Shown: one piece after another, positions 24,249 to 33,426 of the stretch | Layout: each line of letters begins with the position of its first letter | How positions within the stretch are numbered: the stretch's first letter is position 1 | Assembly: GCA_026417375.1 (NCBI GenBank) | Contig: JAOADJ010000046.1 | Span: 1-40,824, forward strand | From: Melioribacteraceae bacterium | GTDB lineage: Bacteria; Bacteroidota; Ignavibacteria; Ignavibacteriales; Melioribacteraceae | Reading direction: 5' to 3' | Length of the DNA stretch: 40,824 bases | Made by a program: the position numbers and the translations under genes | The notes under the pieces: generated by a model | What the model saw: only the letters and a program-made list of their open reading frames with translations | Database searches by the model: none | What the model was told of the DNA's origin: nothing

Positions 24249-27107
24249 TTATTTTCCAATATAAGTTGTTAATGGACCTAAGTATGATTCTTTTAAACCA
24301 CCACAATCAATAACAATTTTTTGGATAACCACACCGGGATTAATTGCAAATATTTTCAATTTATGAAATCCTACTGAACTGATATTATGCTCAGTTTTTT
24401 GGATATTAACATTATCAGCTACCCATTTATTCCAAATCGGATCCCGATTTAAATCCGGAGGATTTGGATTAGTTGAAATTGATACAACTTTAGGTTCTTC
24501 ATTATCAATTGAAATTGCATATTTAATTCCATCTTTGATATTGTTAAAATTTAATGTTGGAGATAAATATACATTTACTTTCACTTTCCCTGTTGTTTGG
24601 AAATATAATTCATATTCAACAAAAGGATTATCATTATTAATTGAATTATAATCTTTATTAACAGGAGTAAAATGAATTGAAGATGAAGTCCTTCCTAAAT
24701 TTGGAATAACTTTAACTTTATCATCAGAACTTACTGAAGAATATTTCTCTGCATCAATTGATATATAACCATTTGTTTCTACAAAAATATTTTTATGTGT
24801 TATATCATAATTTTTAATTGTCAGATTAATGAATACAACTTTTTCATCCGGACCATGAATTGAGAATCTGGATTTAGTAATTCCTTTGGGAGCTAAATTC
24901 CAATCAATGCTTACAAATATTTTTTCTTCTTTTTCTAAAATATTTTTTGGTGATGATAACTTAACAAAAGGATCTAAGTTTTTGATTTGATATTTAAATG
25001 GTTTTGTGCCACGGTTAAAAATTTCAATAAAGTATGTTTGTTTAAAATATGAATCGAATTGTTGCAGATTAATGTTATCATAATTTCCAAGATAAAAATT
25101 CTTATCCCCTTCAACAGAAATTCCCATTTCACTTCTGTTTGGATTTTTAATAAAATGTAAAATTGGTAAATAATTTGAGTCCGGTTGTTGCCAATATGTA
25201 TAACCGATATGAGTTTGCGACATCATATGATTCCACTTTTTATTATTCAAATTATGATAATCGTTTGATAGCTTTTTATCATAATTAAATAAATCTATAA
25301 CTTTATTAGCTAAACTATCTGTCAACACTCTTCCCTGAATTGCATACATTTTATTTTTTGCAGAGTTATAATAAAGCTCATTTAAGTTTGATGATGCTTC
25401 TGTTGGATAAAGTATTAATTGATAATATGCTGATTTATACTCATCTGACAACTTATTATAAATTGTTTTTGCTTTGTCTGTTAATATTTTAAAATCATTT
25501 ACAACTCTTTCAAACTCGTTATAATTTGTTAAGCTATAAGTATCCTGAGAAATTAATTCTGGTTTTCTTCTTGAATTATATTTTGTATATAATGAAAGAA
25601 TTTCAGCAATTTCATTTTTAAATTCTTCTGGAAATTGTTGTTTACACCATTCTTTATAATAATTTGAGATATTAGTTTCATTAAATTTTAGTGGATTCCA
25701 TGCCATTTCTAAAAAAAAGCTTATCGGAAATTCCATTGGTTTAATATCACCAACATTAACAATCCAAATTCTATCTGCACCATAATTGTAAGCTAAATTC
25801 ATTTGCTCCCATACTCTTTCAATTTGATTAGTATTTAACCATTTATAATTACGTGGTCCACCCACATAATCGAAATGATAATAAATTCCATAACCACCTT
25901 TTCTCGGTTTATCATTTAACTTTGGAAGTTTTCTTAAATTACCCCAATTATCATCACATAAAAGTAAAGTTACATCATCAGGAACTTTCATACCTTTATC
26001 ATAATATTCCTGAACTTCTTTATACAAAGCCCAAATCTGTGGAATTTGAGTTACATCTTTTTTTGTAACATCGGAAATAATTTTTCTCTGGTCATTAATA
26101 ATTTTTTCTAACAACTCAATATTTGCATCTTCAGACATTGCTTCATCACCATCACCTCTCATTCCTAATGTTATTATGCTTTCATAATTTTTCATCCTTT
26201 CAATTCCAAATTTCCAAAACTCTCTTAACACAGTTTCATTTTTTTCATAGTTCCATTCACCTTTGCCATATTTTGGCCATTCTTTCCAGGAACGCATCAT
26301 CGGTTCGTGATGAGATCTTCCCATAACTACACCATACATATCAGCCAATTCAGGATTTAGCGGATCATCATCATCAAAATTATTATTCCACATTGCTGGC
26401 CAGAGATAATTACCTTTTAACCTTAATATTAATTCAAAAACATTTTCATAAAATTTATGATTATAGCCACCAAATTTTTCATAAGTCCAATTTGTTAATG
26501 CAGGTGCTTCATCATTTATAAAAATGCCACGATATTTAACTAAAGGTTTATCAACTAAAAAAACATTTTCTTTAACAAAAATTTCTTTTTGTTTTTTTAT
26601 TGGAACATCTGCCCACCAATACCAGGGAGAAACACCTATTTGTTTAGAAATTTCATAAACACCATAGATTGTTCCTCTTTTATCACTTCCAACAATTACT
26701 AATGCTCTTTTAACATTTGGGAAAGGATTATTAATTAATTTTATTATGTAAGAATCAAATTGATTTTCAATTGATGATATATCAATTAATTTTCTTTTAA
26801 TTAAACTTTCAATTAATTCATTTCTGGAAGCTGTACCAATTAAAACAATATTTTTCTTATTAGGATTTTTAGTTGAGAAAGATTCAGGTTTTACATCTGT
26901 TACTTTAAGCATATCATTTTGTAAATCATTAATTACTTTGATTACACCTTTAAAATCATTTTCTGAATAAAAAATCGAAGTAGCTTTTGAATTCTCTACA
27001 AGTGGGAAAGCATTTTTTGATTTCTTAAATGAAATAATTTCATTATTAATATTATTTGCAGAAATAGTTGTAAATAATAAAGTTGTTATAATTAATATTT
27101 TTTTCAT
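24249..27107 (-). CDS. GH115 alpha-glucuronidase (xylan alpha-1,2-glucuronidase)
   Basis: A 952-aa enzyme with signal peptide. The N-terminal domain (KNIVLIGTASRNELI, GSDKRGTIYGVYEISKQIGVSPWYWWADVP) leads into the catalytic barrel (KYRGIFINDEAPALTNW, RLKGNYLWPAMWNNNFDDDDP, GRSHHEPMMRSWKEWPKYG, ITLGMRGDGDEAM). The C-terminal beta domain ends with GFHKLKIFAINPGVVIQKIVID. These are clear GH115 signatures and the length is normal for the family. GH115 enzymes remove (4-O-methyl-)glucuronic acid from internal or terminal xylose of xylan. This gene therefore supplies the methylated uronate on which the downstream methyltransferase genes are proposed to act. No GH67 is present. Confidence 0.93.
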   Translation of the reverse strand: MKKILIITTLLFTTISANNINNEIISFKKSKNAFPLVENSKATSIFYSENDFKGVIKVINDLQNDMLKVTDVKPESFSTKNPNKKNIVLIGTASRNELIESLIKRKLIDISSIENQFDSYIIKLINNPFPNVKRALVIVGSDKRGTIYGVYEISKQIGVSPWYWWADVPIKKQKEIFVKENVFLVDKPLVKYRGIFINDEAPALTNWTYEKFGGYNHKFYENVFELILRLKGNYLWPAMWNNNFDDDDPLNPELADMYGVVMGRSHHEPMMRSWKEWPKYGKGEWNYEKNETVLREFWKFGIERMKNYESIITLGMRGDGDEAMSEDANIELLEKIINDQRKIISDVTKKDVTQIPQIWALYKEVQEYYDKGMKVPDDVTLLLCDDNWGNLRKLPKLNDKPRKGGYGIYYHFDYVGGPRNYKWLNTNQIERVWEQMNLAYNYGADRIWIVNVGDIKPMEFPISFFLEMAWNPLKFNETNISNYYKEWCKQQFPEEFKNEIAEILSLYTKYNSRRKPELISQDTYSLTNYNEFERVVNDFKILTDKAKTIYNKLSDEYKSAYYQLILYPTEASSNLNELYYNSAKNKMYAIQGRVLTDSLANKVIDLFNYDKKLSNDYHNLNNKKWNHMMSQTHIGYTYWQQPDSNYLPILHFIKNPNRSEMGISVEGDKNFYLGNYDNINLQQFDSYFKQTYFIEIFNRGTKPFKYQIKNLDPFVKLSSPKNILEKEEKIFVSIDWNLAPKGITKSRFSIHGPDEKVVFINLTIKNYDITHKNIFVETNGYISIDAEKYSSVSSDDKVKVIPNLGRTSSSIHFTPVNKDYNSINNDNPFVEYELYFQTTGKVKVNVYLSPTLNFNNIKDGIKYAISIDNEEPKVVSISTNPNPPDLNRDPIWNKWVADNVNIQKTEHNISSVGFHKLKIFAINPGVVIQKIVIDCGGLKESYLGPLTTYIGK

Positions 27108-27116
27108 AGTAGTATT

Positions 27117-29057
27117 TTATTTGTTAAAATTATCAGTTCTAAAAGGAGAAGCTGGTAAACCTTCTTTGTTAATTAAATTTGCATTATATGGATTATCTGC
27201 CCAAGCATATCTTACAGCAATTGGTTTTTGAATTGAATCATTCCAAACAATAACTTTATTATTTTTTATTACAGCATCTGCCCACACAAAATTTTTGGAT
27301 TCATCACATATTGCAAATCCTTTCAATTCTTCATTATTTCTTGTTGTTAATCCTTTACCAATATGTTCAAATGAAATTTCAATTTTATTTCCTACTATCT
27401 TATAATTTTTATAAAGAGGACCTGAATAAACAATTTTTTTATTATAAGATTTTTTCAATGCGGCTAAAGCTAATCTTATTCCGACATCTTTTTTATTCAA
27501 AGGATGAATATCATTCCATTCTCCTATATCAATTGTTACAACCATTGCTGTATTTGGAACAGACAAAGTTTTTAATTGAGATTCCCGCAACATTGCCCAC
27601 CAGCTTTCAGAGGGATAATCTTTTGCTTCAAGAAAACTTGCTAGTTGAACAAATAAGAAAGGTAAATTTTTGTTATTAAACTTCTCTCTCCAATCATTAA
27701 TTAAAGCAGGAAACAATGTTTTATATTCTTCATATCTACTAACATTTGATTCACCTTGATACCAAATTACACCACGAATTTTATAATTAAGAAGTGGTGA
27801 TATCATTGCATTAAATAATCCAAGTGGTTTCCAACGAATAAATGTTTGTGAAGGTGAAGGTTCACTTTTTACACTTACTTTGTAATACCAATCTCCTTTC
27901 AAATCAATTTTATAATTATCATTAATAATAATTTCAAATGGTTTATCCGGGAAAAAACCACCTTCATTATTATTAGATGTTACTCTAACTACAAGAGTAT
28001 TATTTTGTTTTAATAATCCTTCAGAAATTTTATAAATTCTAGGAGGCCATGTATAACCTGTAGTTCCAACTAACACACCATTTATCCATGTTGAATCTGC
28101 ATCAACAATTCTACCTAAAAATAATTCGGCTTTACCAAAATTATTAGTATCAACTTCAAAATTTTTTCTAAACCAAATTACTCCTGAATGATTTTTTATT
28201 TCATTTTTTGAATATAAAGATGGTTGATAAATTTTTTTCCAATTTGAAAGATCGATTTCATCCGAATACCATTTAACTTGAGAAATAAAACCTGAATCTG
28301 ATTTACTTAATTGGTTCAACCATGAATTTATTTTATTTCTATCATTTGTTTCGATTTCTTTAATTAAAGAATCATCTCTGAATTTTATTGCTTCATTTAA
28401 ATGATTTGGAAACTTTTTTAAATTATCTTCACTTATCCATGCTTCAGCAGGTGAACCACCTAAACTTGCATGAATAATTCCAATTGGAACTTTTATTTTT
28501 TCAAATAATTCTTTTGCAAAGAAAAATGCAACCGCAGAAAAATTTTGAATATTTTCTTTATCAGCTTTTTTCCACTCACCATTTCTAAGATCAATTCTTG
28601 GTTCTTTAAAATCATATTCCTGTGGAACAGCAAACTGACGAATAGAATCATTAGAATAATTTTTTAATTCATCTTTATATTTAATCCAAACTCTTTTTAT
28701 TGGTAATTCCATGTTTGATTGTCCCGAAGCTAACCAAACATCACCAATGAGAATATCTTTTATAATAATTTCATTTTCTCCATTAATTTTCATTTCATAG
28801 GGACCACCACTTTTTAACTTTGGTAAAATCAAAAACCAGTTACCATCTTTATCTGCAATAGTTGAATAATTTTTATTAATAAAATTAATTTTGATTTTTT
28901 CATTTGGATTAGCCCAACCCCACAATTTTACTTTCGTATCTCTTTGCAGAATCATTCCATTACTAATAAGTTTTGGAAGTTTAACTTCTGCAAAAAGTGT
29001 ATAATATATTAGCAAAAAGAAAAATGTGTTTACTAAAAAAACTTTTTTGTTTTTCAT
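27117..29057 (-). CDS. SASA-family carbohydrate acetylesterase (sialate O-acetylesterase-like)
   Basis: A 646-aa secreted esterase. After the signal peptide an Ig-like N-terminal domain precedes the SGNH-type catalytic domain. The nucleophile Ser is in WLASGQSNMELP, the first SASA motif; GVIWYQGESN is the second; DIGEWNDIHPLNK carries the Asp-x-x-His acid/base pair. Between the catalytic halves is an inserted jelly-roll (about residues 240-390, with GVIWFRKNFEVD), the layout described for CE20-type esterases. In a xylan operon it most likely removes acetyl groups from xylosyl residues. ATG 29057 is chosen over 29087 because it directly precedes the signal peptide and avoids overlap with GH8. 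Confidence 0.85.
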   Translation of the reverse strand: MKNKKVFLVNTFFFLLIYYTLFAEVKLPKLISNGMILQRDTKVKLWGWANPNEKIKINFINKNYSTIADKDGNWFLILPKLKSGGPYEMKINGENEIIIKDILIGDVWLASGQSNMELPIKRVWIKYKDELKNYSNDSIRQFAVPQEYDFKEPRIDLRNGEWKKADKENIQNFSAVAFFFAKELFEKIKVPIGIIHASLGGSPAEAWISEDNLKKFPNHLNEAIKFRDDSLIKEIETNDRNKINSWLNQLSKSDSGFISQVKWYSDEIDLSNWKKIYQPSLYSKNEIKNHSGVIWFRKNFEVDTNNFGKAELFLGRIVDADSTWINGVLVGTTGYTWPPRIYKISEGLLKQNNTLVVRVTSNNNEGGFFPDKPFEIIINDNYKIDLKGDWYYKVSVKSEPSPSQTFIRWKPLGLFNAMISPLLNYKIRGVIWYQGESNVSRYEEYKTLFPALINDWREKFNNKNLPFLFVQLASFLEAKDYPSESWWAMLRESQLKTLSVPNTAMVVTIDIGEWNDIHPLNKKDVGIRLALAALKKSYNKKIVYSGPLYKNYKIVGNKIEISFEHIGKGLTTRNNEELKGFAICDESKNFVWADAVIKNNKVIVWNDSIQKPIAVRYAWADNPYNANLINKEGLPASPFRTDNFNK

Positions 29058-29058
29058 A

Positions 29059-30282
29059 TTAATTCCAATATATGTTAAAATTTCCACTTAATTGTAAAAG
29101 TGCTAACATATAAAGTACTCCGTCATAATAACGGTATTGACCACTTGGAATTTCAACTTCCCACAATTCATTTAAGAAATCTTTTTTAATATTCAGAGAT
29201 GAAGAAATAGCGGCAACAGCATTCATTGCAACTAATCCTGTATTGTGATCTTTATTTAAAGGTTTACCATCAAGTGTGTATAAACTGCTATATTTTTTTA
29301 TCCCTTGTGAATAAAAGAATTTAAGTAAGTTATCAGAAAATTTAATTGCCCATTCATCTTCCTGAAACCATCCATAATCAACTGCAACATTCATAGCAAC
29401 CCGCCATGCATCATACTGAAAATTATTTTGTGTTCCTCCCCAGATTGATAAAGGTGAACCATCAAATTTAGAATAATCGGGACTAAGACTAGTTAAAGGA
29501 TGGACTGCACGTTTTAAATATGCACGACTTGTATCAACAGCATCTTTCCAAAAAGAAGAATTTTCTTTATCGAACCAGGACCATACTTTATAAAAATGTG
29601 GGAGATGATAAGATGGATCAGTAAAATCATCAGCTTCTCCGGAAGGTACAAAAACAACTTTCTTTTCTTTTTTATTAAACATATTCGTAACAACTTTTCT
29701 GCTATCGGAATTTTCTACTTTATTTAACATAGCATGTAAAATTTTTCTGGCTTCGTTACTATAATTATAAATTCCCTCACCATCACCCCAACGTTTCGAA
29801 GCAAATATTAATGCTGTAACAAACCATTCTTCACCATCGGAAGCAGAATTTGAGTCAATCATTTCACCATTAGTTTTGCAATGCCACGCAAAATAATTTT
29901 CACGTTGCCCGGATTTATGTTGCATAAAAGTTTTTGCCCATTTCCATAGTCTATCAAATTCATCTTTTTTATTTAGCTGAAGAGCAATCATCATTCCATA
30001 AGACATTCCTTCTGTTCTTACATCTTTATGCAAAATATCTTCAATGTAAGCCATATCATTTCCAACAGTATAAAAAATTCTTTGACTTTCATTATCACCA
30101 TAAAACAATTGATTAAATGCATGTTTAATTTTTTCATTCACTTCATTTTCACTTTTTCCTAAAACATTAACAAACAGATTAGGTAATTTTTTATAATTAA
30201 CTTTTACTTGTTTTATACTATAAATACAAGAAATAAAAATTAAAGTTATTACTGACAAGATTAATATTTTTGTTTTCATCAT
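29059..30282 (-). CDS. GH8 reducing-end xylose-releasing exo-oligoxylanase (Rex type)
   Basis: A 407-aa GH8 (alpha/alpha)6-barrel enzyme. The N-terminus is a likely lipoprotein signal (LIFISC19), which would anchor it at a membrane. HKDVRTEGMSYGMMIALQL carries the general acid E91, and NSASDGEEWFVTALIFASKRWGDG is a signature of the Rex subgroup. Rex enzymes release xylose from the reducing end of short xylo-oligosaccharides. The stop of the upstream GH10 gene overlaps its start by 4 bases (ATGA); a second Met is available 3 bases later. It fits processing of GH10/GH30 products in the periplasm. Confidence 0.88.
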   Translation of the reverse strand: MMKTKILILSVITLIFISCIYSIKQVKVNYKKLPNLFVNVLGKSENEVNEKIKHAFNQLFYGDNESQRIFYTVGNDMAYIEDILHKDVRTEGMSYGMMIALQLNKKDEFDRLWKWAKTFMQHKSGQRENYFAWHCKTNGEMIDSNSASDGEEWFVTALIFASKRWGDGEGIYNYSNEARKILHAMLNKVENSDSRKVVTNMFNKKEKKVVFVPSGEADDFTDPSYHLPHFYKVWSWFDKENSSFWKDAVDTSRAYLKRAVHPLTSLSPDYSKFDGSPLSIWGGTQNNFQYDAWRVAMNVAVDYGWFQEDEWAIKFSDNLLKFFYSQGIKKYSSLYTLDGKPLNKDHNTGLVAMNAVAAISSSLNIKKDFLNELWEVEIPSGQYRYYDGVLYMLALLQLSGNFNIYWN

Positions 30283-31829
30283 TTTAATAAATGTAATTTT
30301 TTGGTTTGTTGATGTTTTTCTGTAATTAATCTATAGAAATAAATTCCCGAGGGTAAGTTTTCTGCATTAAAAATTATTCTATGGGTTCCGGCATTATAAA
30401 AATTATCAACCAGATTTTTAATTTTTTGACCCAATGAATTAAAAATTTCCAATTTAATTTTAGAAGAATATGGTATTTGAAATTCTATTGTGGTTGTTGG
30501 GTTAAAGGGATTTGGATAATTTTGTTTCAAATAGAATTCAAATGGAATATATTCATTTTCAACTGAGACATAATTTGAACCAGTCTGAAAACTTACAGCG
30601 TCGGAAAATTCTCCTTCGGCTTTATTATTTTTTGCACTAACCCTCCAATAATAAGTTGTATTTGCATTTAATATTTTCGATTGAAAAGTTGTATCAGTAA
30701 CTAATGTATCTATTACAAATGTTGATAAATTTCTTATATCAGAAACTTGAAGCCGATATGCTGTTGCTGTTTCAGAAGAATTCCATTTAAAGATTGGGTT
30801 ACGGATAACATTAGTCAAGGAAATCGGATAAATTAAATTTGGTCTAAAAGGAGCTAAAAGATAATTTCTCAACCATTGAAGAGCAGGACGTTCAGCATTT
30901 CTATCATTTAATAGATGTGCATCAGCACGCCAGGTTTGTCCATATAAATAGCCCCAGAGTGTAACACCAACAACACCAGGATGTTCATAAAGTGTCGGGA
31001 ATATAGTTTTATACTTTTGTAATTGAATCTGATCATCTGCACTGCTTAAATCAAATTCGGTGATATAAATCGGAATACCTGTTGCGTATAATTTATCGAG
31101 ATTACTTTTAAGAGTTGGAGTACCAGGACCATCAACCTCAAATCCATGTGCTTGAATTCCAATTCCATCAATTAATTTTTTTTCTTTTAAAATATTTACT
31201 ATTGTAATTAAACTATTTGTTGCAGAACTACTATTTATAATATTATAATCATTTAGTATAAGTTTAGTATGAGCAGGCCAATATTTTCTTGTTAGTTCAA
31301 AAGCCTTAACTACCCAGTCCCAGCCACTTGAGCCATTTCCACCTAATGCTTTAACTAAATTTGTTGCAGTACCAGTAAAAGCATGTAACGGTTCATTTAC
31401 AACATCAACCATTACTGTTTTAGGATAACGTTCTGCACAAGCTTTTATCCACGCTTCAATTCTTTGATATAAAGTTGCTGAATCCATATTAGCAACAAAA
31501 GAAGGCATTTGTTGTCCCCACACTAAAGTATGATGTTTAAACGGAATATTATTATTCACAGCAAAATTGTAGATTAAGTCTAAAGCTGTCCAGTTATAAT
31601 TACCGGGTGTATATTCTACACTTCCCCATTTGCTTGCATTTTCAGGTGTTACTTGATTCCAATATTTTAAAAAATTTGTCGGAATATTGTATGCGCTACC
31701 AATTATGTTACCAACAAATTTTTTCTTTTCACTTGCAAGTGGTTGTGCTACTATTACTATTTGAAATGAATTAATAATTAGTAGTACCAGTAAAACAATT
31801 TTGTAATTCCTAAATAGATTTGTTTTCAT
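30279..31829 (-). CDS. GH10 endo-beta-1,4-xylanase with T9SS sorting domain
   Basis: A 516-aa secreted enzyme. Signal peptide about 1-29, GH10 barrel about 35-335 with acid/base E146 (DVVNEPLHAF) and nucleophile E258 (PIYITEFDLS), and HTLVWGQQMPSF (active-site His and Trp). A fibronectin-III-like domain covers about 345-430 and a C-terminal T9SS sorting domain 437-516 (KQNYPNPFNPTTTIEF ... SGIYFYRLITE). It would be exported to the outer surface and cut the xylan backbone. The GH10 domain is slightly short (about 300 residues), as in compact members. Confidence 0.95.
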   Translation of the reverse strand: MKTNLFRNYKIVLLVLLIINSFQIVIVAQPLASEKKKFVGNIIGSAYNIPTNFLKYWNQVTPENASKWGSVEYTPGNYNWTALDLIYNFAVNNNIPFKHHTLVWGQQMPSFVANMDSATLYQRIEAWIKACAERYPKTVMVDVVNEPLHAFTGTATNLVKALGGNGSSGWDWVVKAFELTRKYWPAHTKLILNDYNIINSSSATNSLITIVNILKEKKLIDGIGIQAHGFEVDGPGTPTLKSNLDKLYATGIPIYITEFDLSSADDQIQLQKYKTIFPTLYEHPGVVGVTLWGYLYGQTWRADAHLLNDRNAERPALQWLRNYLLAPFRPNLIYPISLTNVIRNPIFKWNSSETATAYRLQVSDIRNLSTFVIDTLVTDTTFQSKILNANTTYYWRVSAKNNKAEGEFSDAVSFQTGSNYVSVENEYIPFEFYLKQNYPNPFNPTTTIEFQIPYSSKIKLEIFNSLGQKIKNLVDNFYNAGTHRIIFNAENLPSGIYFYRLITEKHQQTKKLHLLK

Positions 31830-31858
31830 AATTAACCTTTTATTAATAAAATTTTCTT

Positions 31859-33418
31859 TTAATTATACTTTGGAATAGCGGATACTCTAAACCAATCAAA
31901 ATCCACATATCCGCCTAATTTTTTAGTAGCATAATTAAATAAACAAAATTTATTCCCGGTGAAAACTGAAAGATTAAATTTCATTTTCATTTCATTTCCA
32001 AACTTTAAAAATTTATTACCATCATAGCTGTATTCAAAAAAGGCAGTACTGGTTTCGTAATCCGCATTAGCTCTTAAATATATTTCATTACAATTTATTT
32101 CTGTTGAATCTATTTGAATTCCATTGTTTATCATAATAACATATTTTTTATCAAAATATTTTTTAATTCCAATTAATGAATATGGATTTTGAAAAATTGC
32201 TATTCCTGAAATATCACCATCTAAAATATTTTCAAAATTCATTTTGGTAGTTGCAGAAGTAAAATGATTATTAGAATAGTATGCAAATATTCGTTGCGTT
32301 AATGTATTCAAAGCTTGTGGTAAAGCAGAAACTACTTTTGCAGTTTTAACTCTTAAAAATCCTTTATTCTCTCTGAGTGACCATTTTGTTGAATCCGGGT
32401 TATGATTCCAACCCCATTGCATTCCTAAATTAGTATCATCAAACTCATCTGAAGTTGGTAAAATTTTAACAGAATAATTTTTACCAACGTTTGGTTTCTT
32501 ATGTGTAACAACTCCTTTTCCATTTAAACCAACCATAGGCCAATTATCAATCCATTTAACAGGTTGCAAAGTCGGGAATCTACCAAAAGCACCTCCATCT
32601 TGGAAAAGAATTGACCACCATTCACCTTTTTGTGTTTCTACCAATGCACCTTGATGAATTCCGGTTCCTAAATTTCCATTATCACGAATTACTATTTTTT
32701 GTTCGTACGGACCATAAATATTTTTAGATCTTAATGCAACCTGAAAACCATCAGGTCCTCCATAGGTGCAATACAAAAAGTAATAATCATTTATTTTATA
32801 AACATGTGTTCCTTCAAGTCCGGGTCGAATATCACCAGAATAAACAAGAACATCATCTTTAATTGCTGAAAAGTTTGAATCAAGTTCAGTTATATAAATT
32901 TTATTGTAACCATGAGCCACGTATATTTTTCCATCATCATCAAAAAATAAACCAGGGTCATAAAATCCGCGTGGTAATTTTTTAACAACCCATTTTCCTT
33001 CTGCTTTTTCTGAAGTACATAAAAACCCACCTTCATCTAAAGTCATAAATAACAAATAAAATTTACCTTTATGATATTTTAAACTTGTTGCCCATTGTCC
33101 TTTTCCATAACGATTACAGCCATCAAGATTATAACATTTGTTAATATCAAATCTTTCTATTGCATTCGAACAGTATTCCCAATTAACTAAATCATAAGAT
33201 TTTAAAATTGTAACACCAGGAAAAATAAACATAGTAGTTGTAACCATATAAAAAGTCGAGTCAACTCTTATTACATCAGGATCAGGAAAATCTGAATATA
33301 AAATTGGATTAGTATAAGTTCCATCTCCATTATCGCTATAATATTTTTGTGAGTAGATATTAGCGCAAATAAAAAATAAAAATGATAATTGAACTATATT
33401 TATTCTTAATTTCTTCAT
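31859..33418 (-). CDS. GH43 family glycosidase
   Basis: A 519-aa secreted GH43 enzyme: signal peptide to about residue 23 (ANIYSQ), then the blade motifs DFPDPDVIRV (catalytic Asp), YDPGLFFDDDGKIYV and GLEGTHVYKI (acid Glu). The C-terminal beta-sandwich of GH43 enzymes runs from about 325. It has no sorting domain and is probably periplasmic. Overall layout resembles the 580-aa GH43 later in the operon, so the two may be paralogues with different specificity (beta-xylosidase or alpha-L-arabinofuranosidase). The gene lies 29 bases upstream of GH10. Confidence 0.87.
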   Translation of the reverse strand: MKKLRINIVQLSFLFFICANIYSQKYYSDNGDGTYTNPILYSDFPDPDVIRVDSTFYMVTTTMFIFPGVTILKSYDLVNWEYCSNAIERFDINKCYNLDGCNRYGKGQWATSLKYHKGKFYLLFMTLDEGGFLCTSEKAEGKWVVKKLPRGFYDPGLFFDDDGKIYVAHGYNKIYITELDSNFSAIKDDVLVYSGDIRPGLEGTHVYKINDYYFLYCTYGGPDGFQVALRSKNIYGPYEQKIVIRDNGNLGTGIHQGALVETQKGEWWSILFQDGGAFGRFPTLQPVKWIDNWPMVGLNGKGVVTHKKPNVGKNYSVKILPTSDEFDDTNLGMQWGWNHNPDSTKWSLRENKGFLRVKTAKVVSALPQALNTLTQRIFAYYSNNHFTSATTKMNFENILDGDISGIAIFQNPYSLIGIKKYFDKKYVIMINNGIQIDSTEINCNEIYLRANADYETSTAFFEYSYDGNKFLKFGNEMKMKFNLSVFTGNKFCLFNYATKKLGGYVDFDWFRVSAIPKYN

Positions 33419-33426
33419 TAAATTTT

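Noticed and set aside
26123-26326. Plus-strand ORF with a His-rich stretch opposite GH115
   Set aside because: It lies wholly inside the strongly supported GH115 frame; the His run is the complement of ATG/ATC-rich codons (Asp, Asn, Met).
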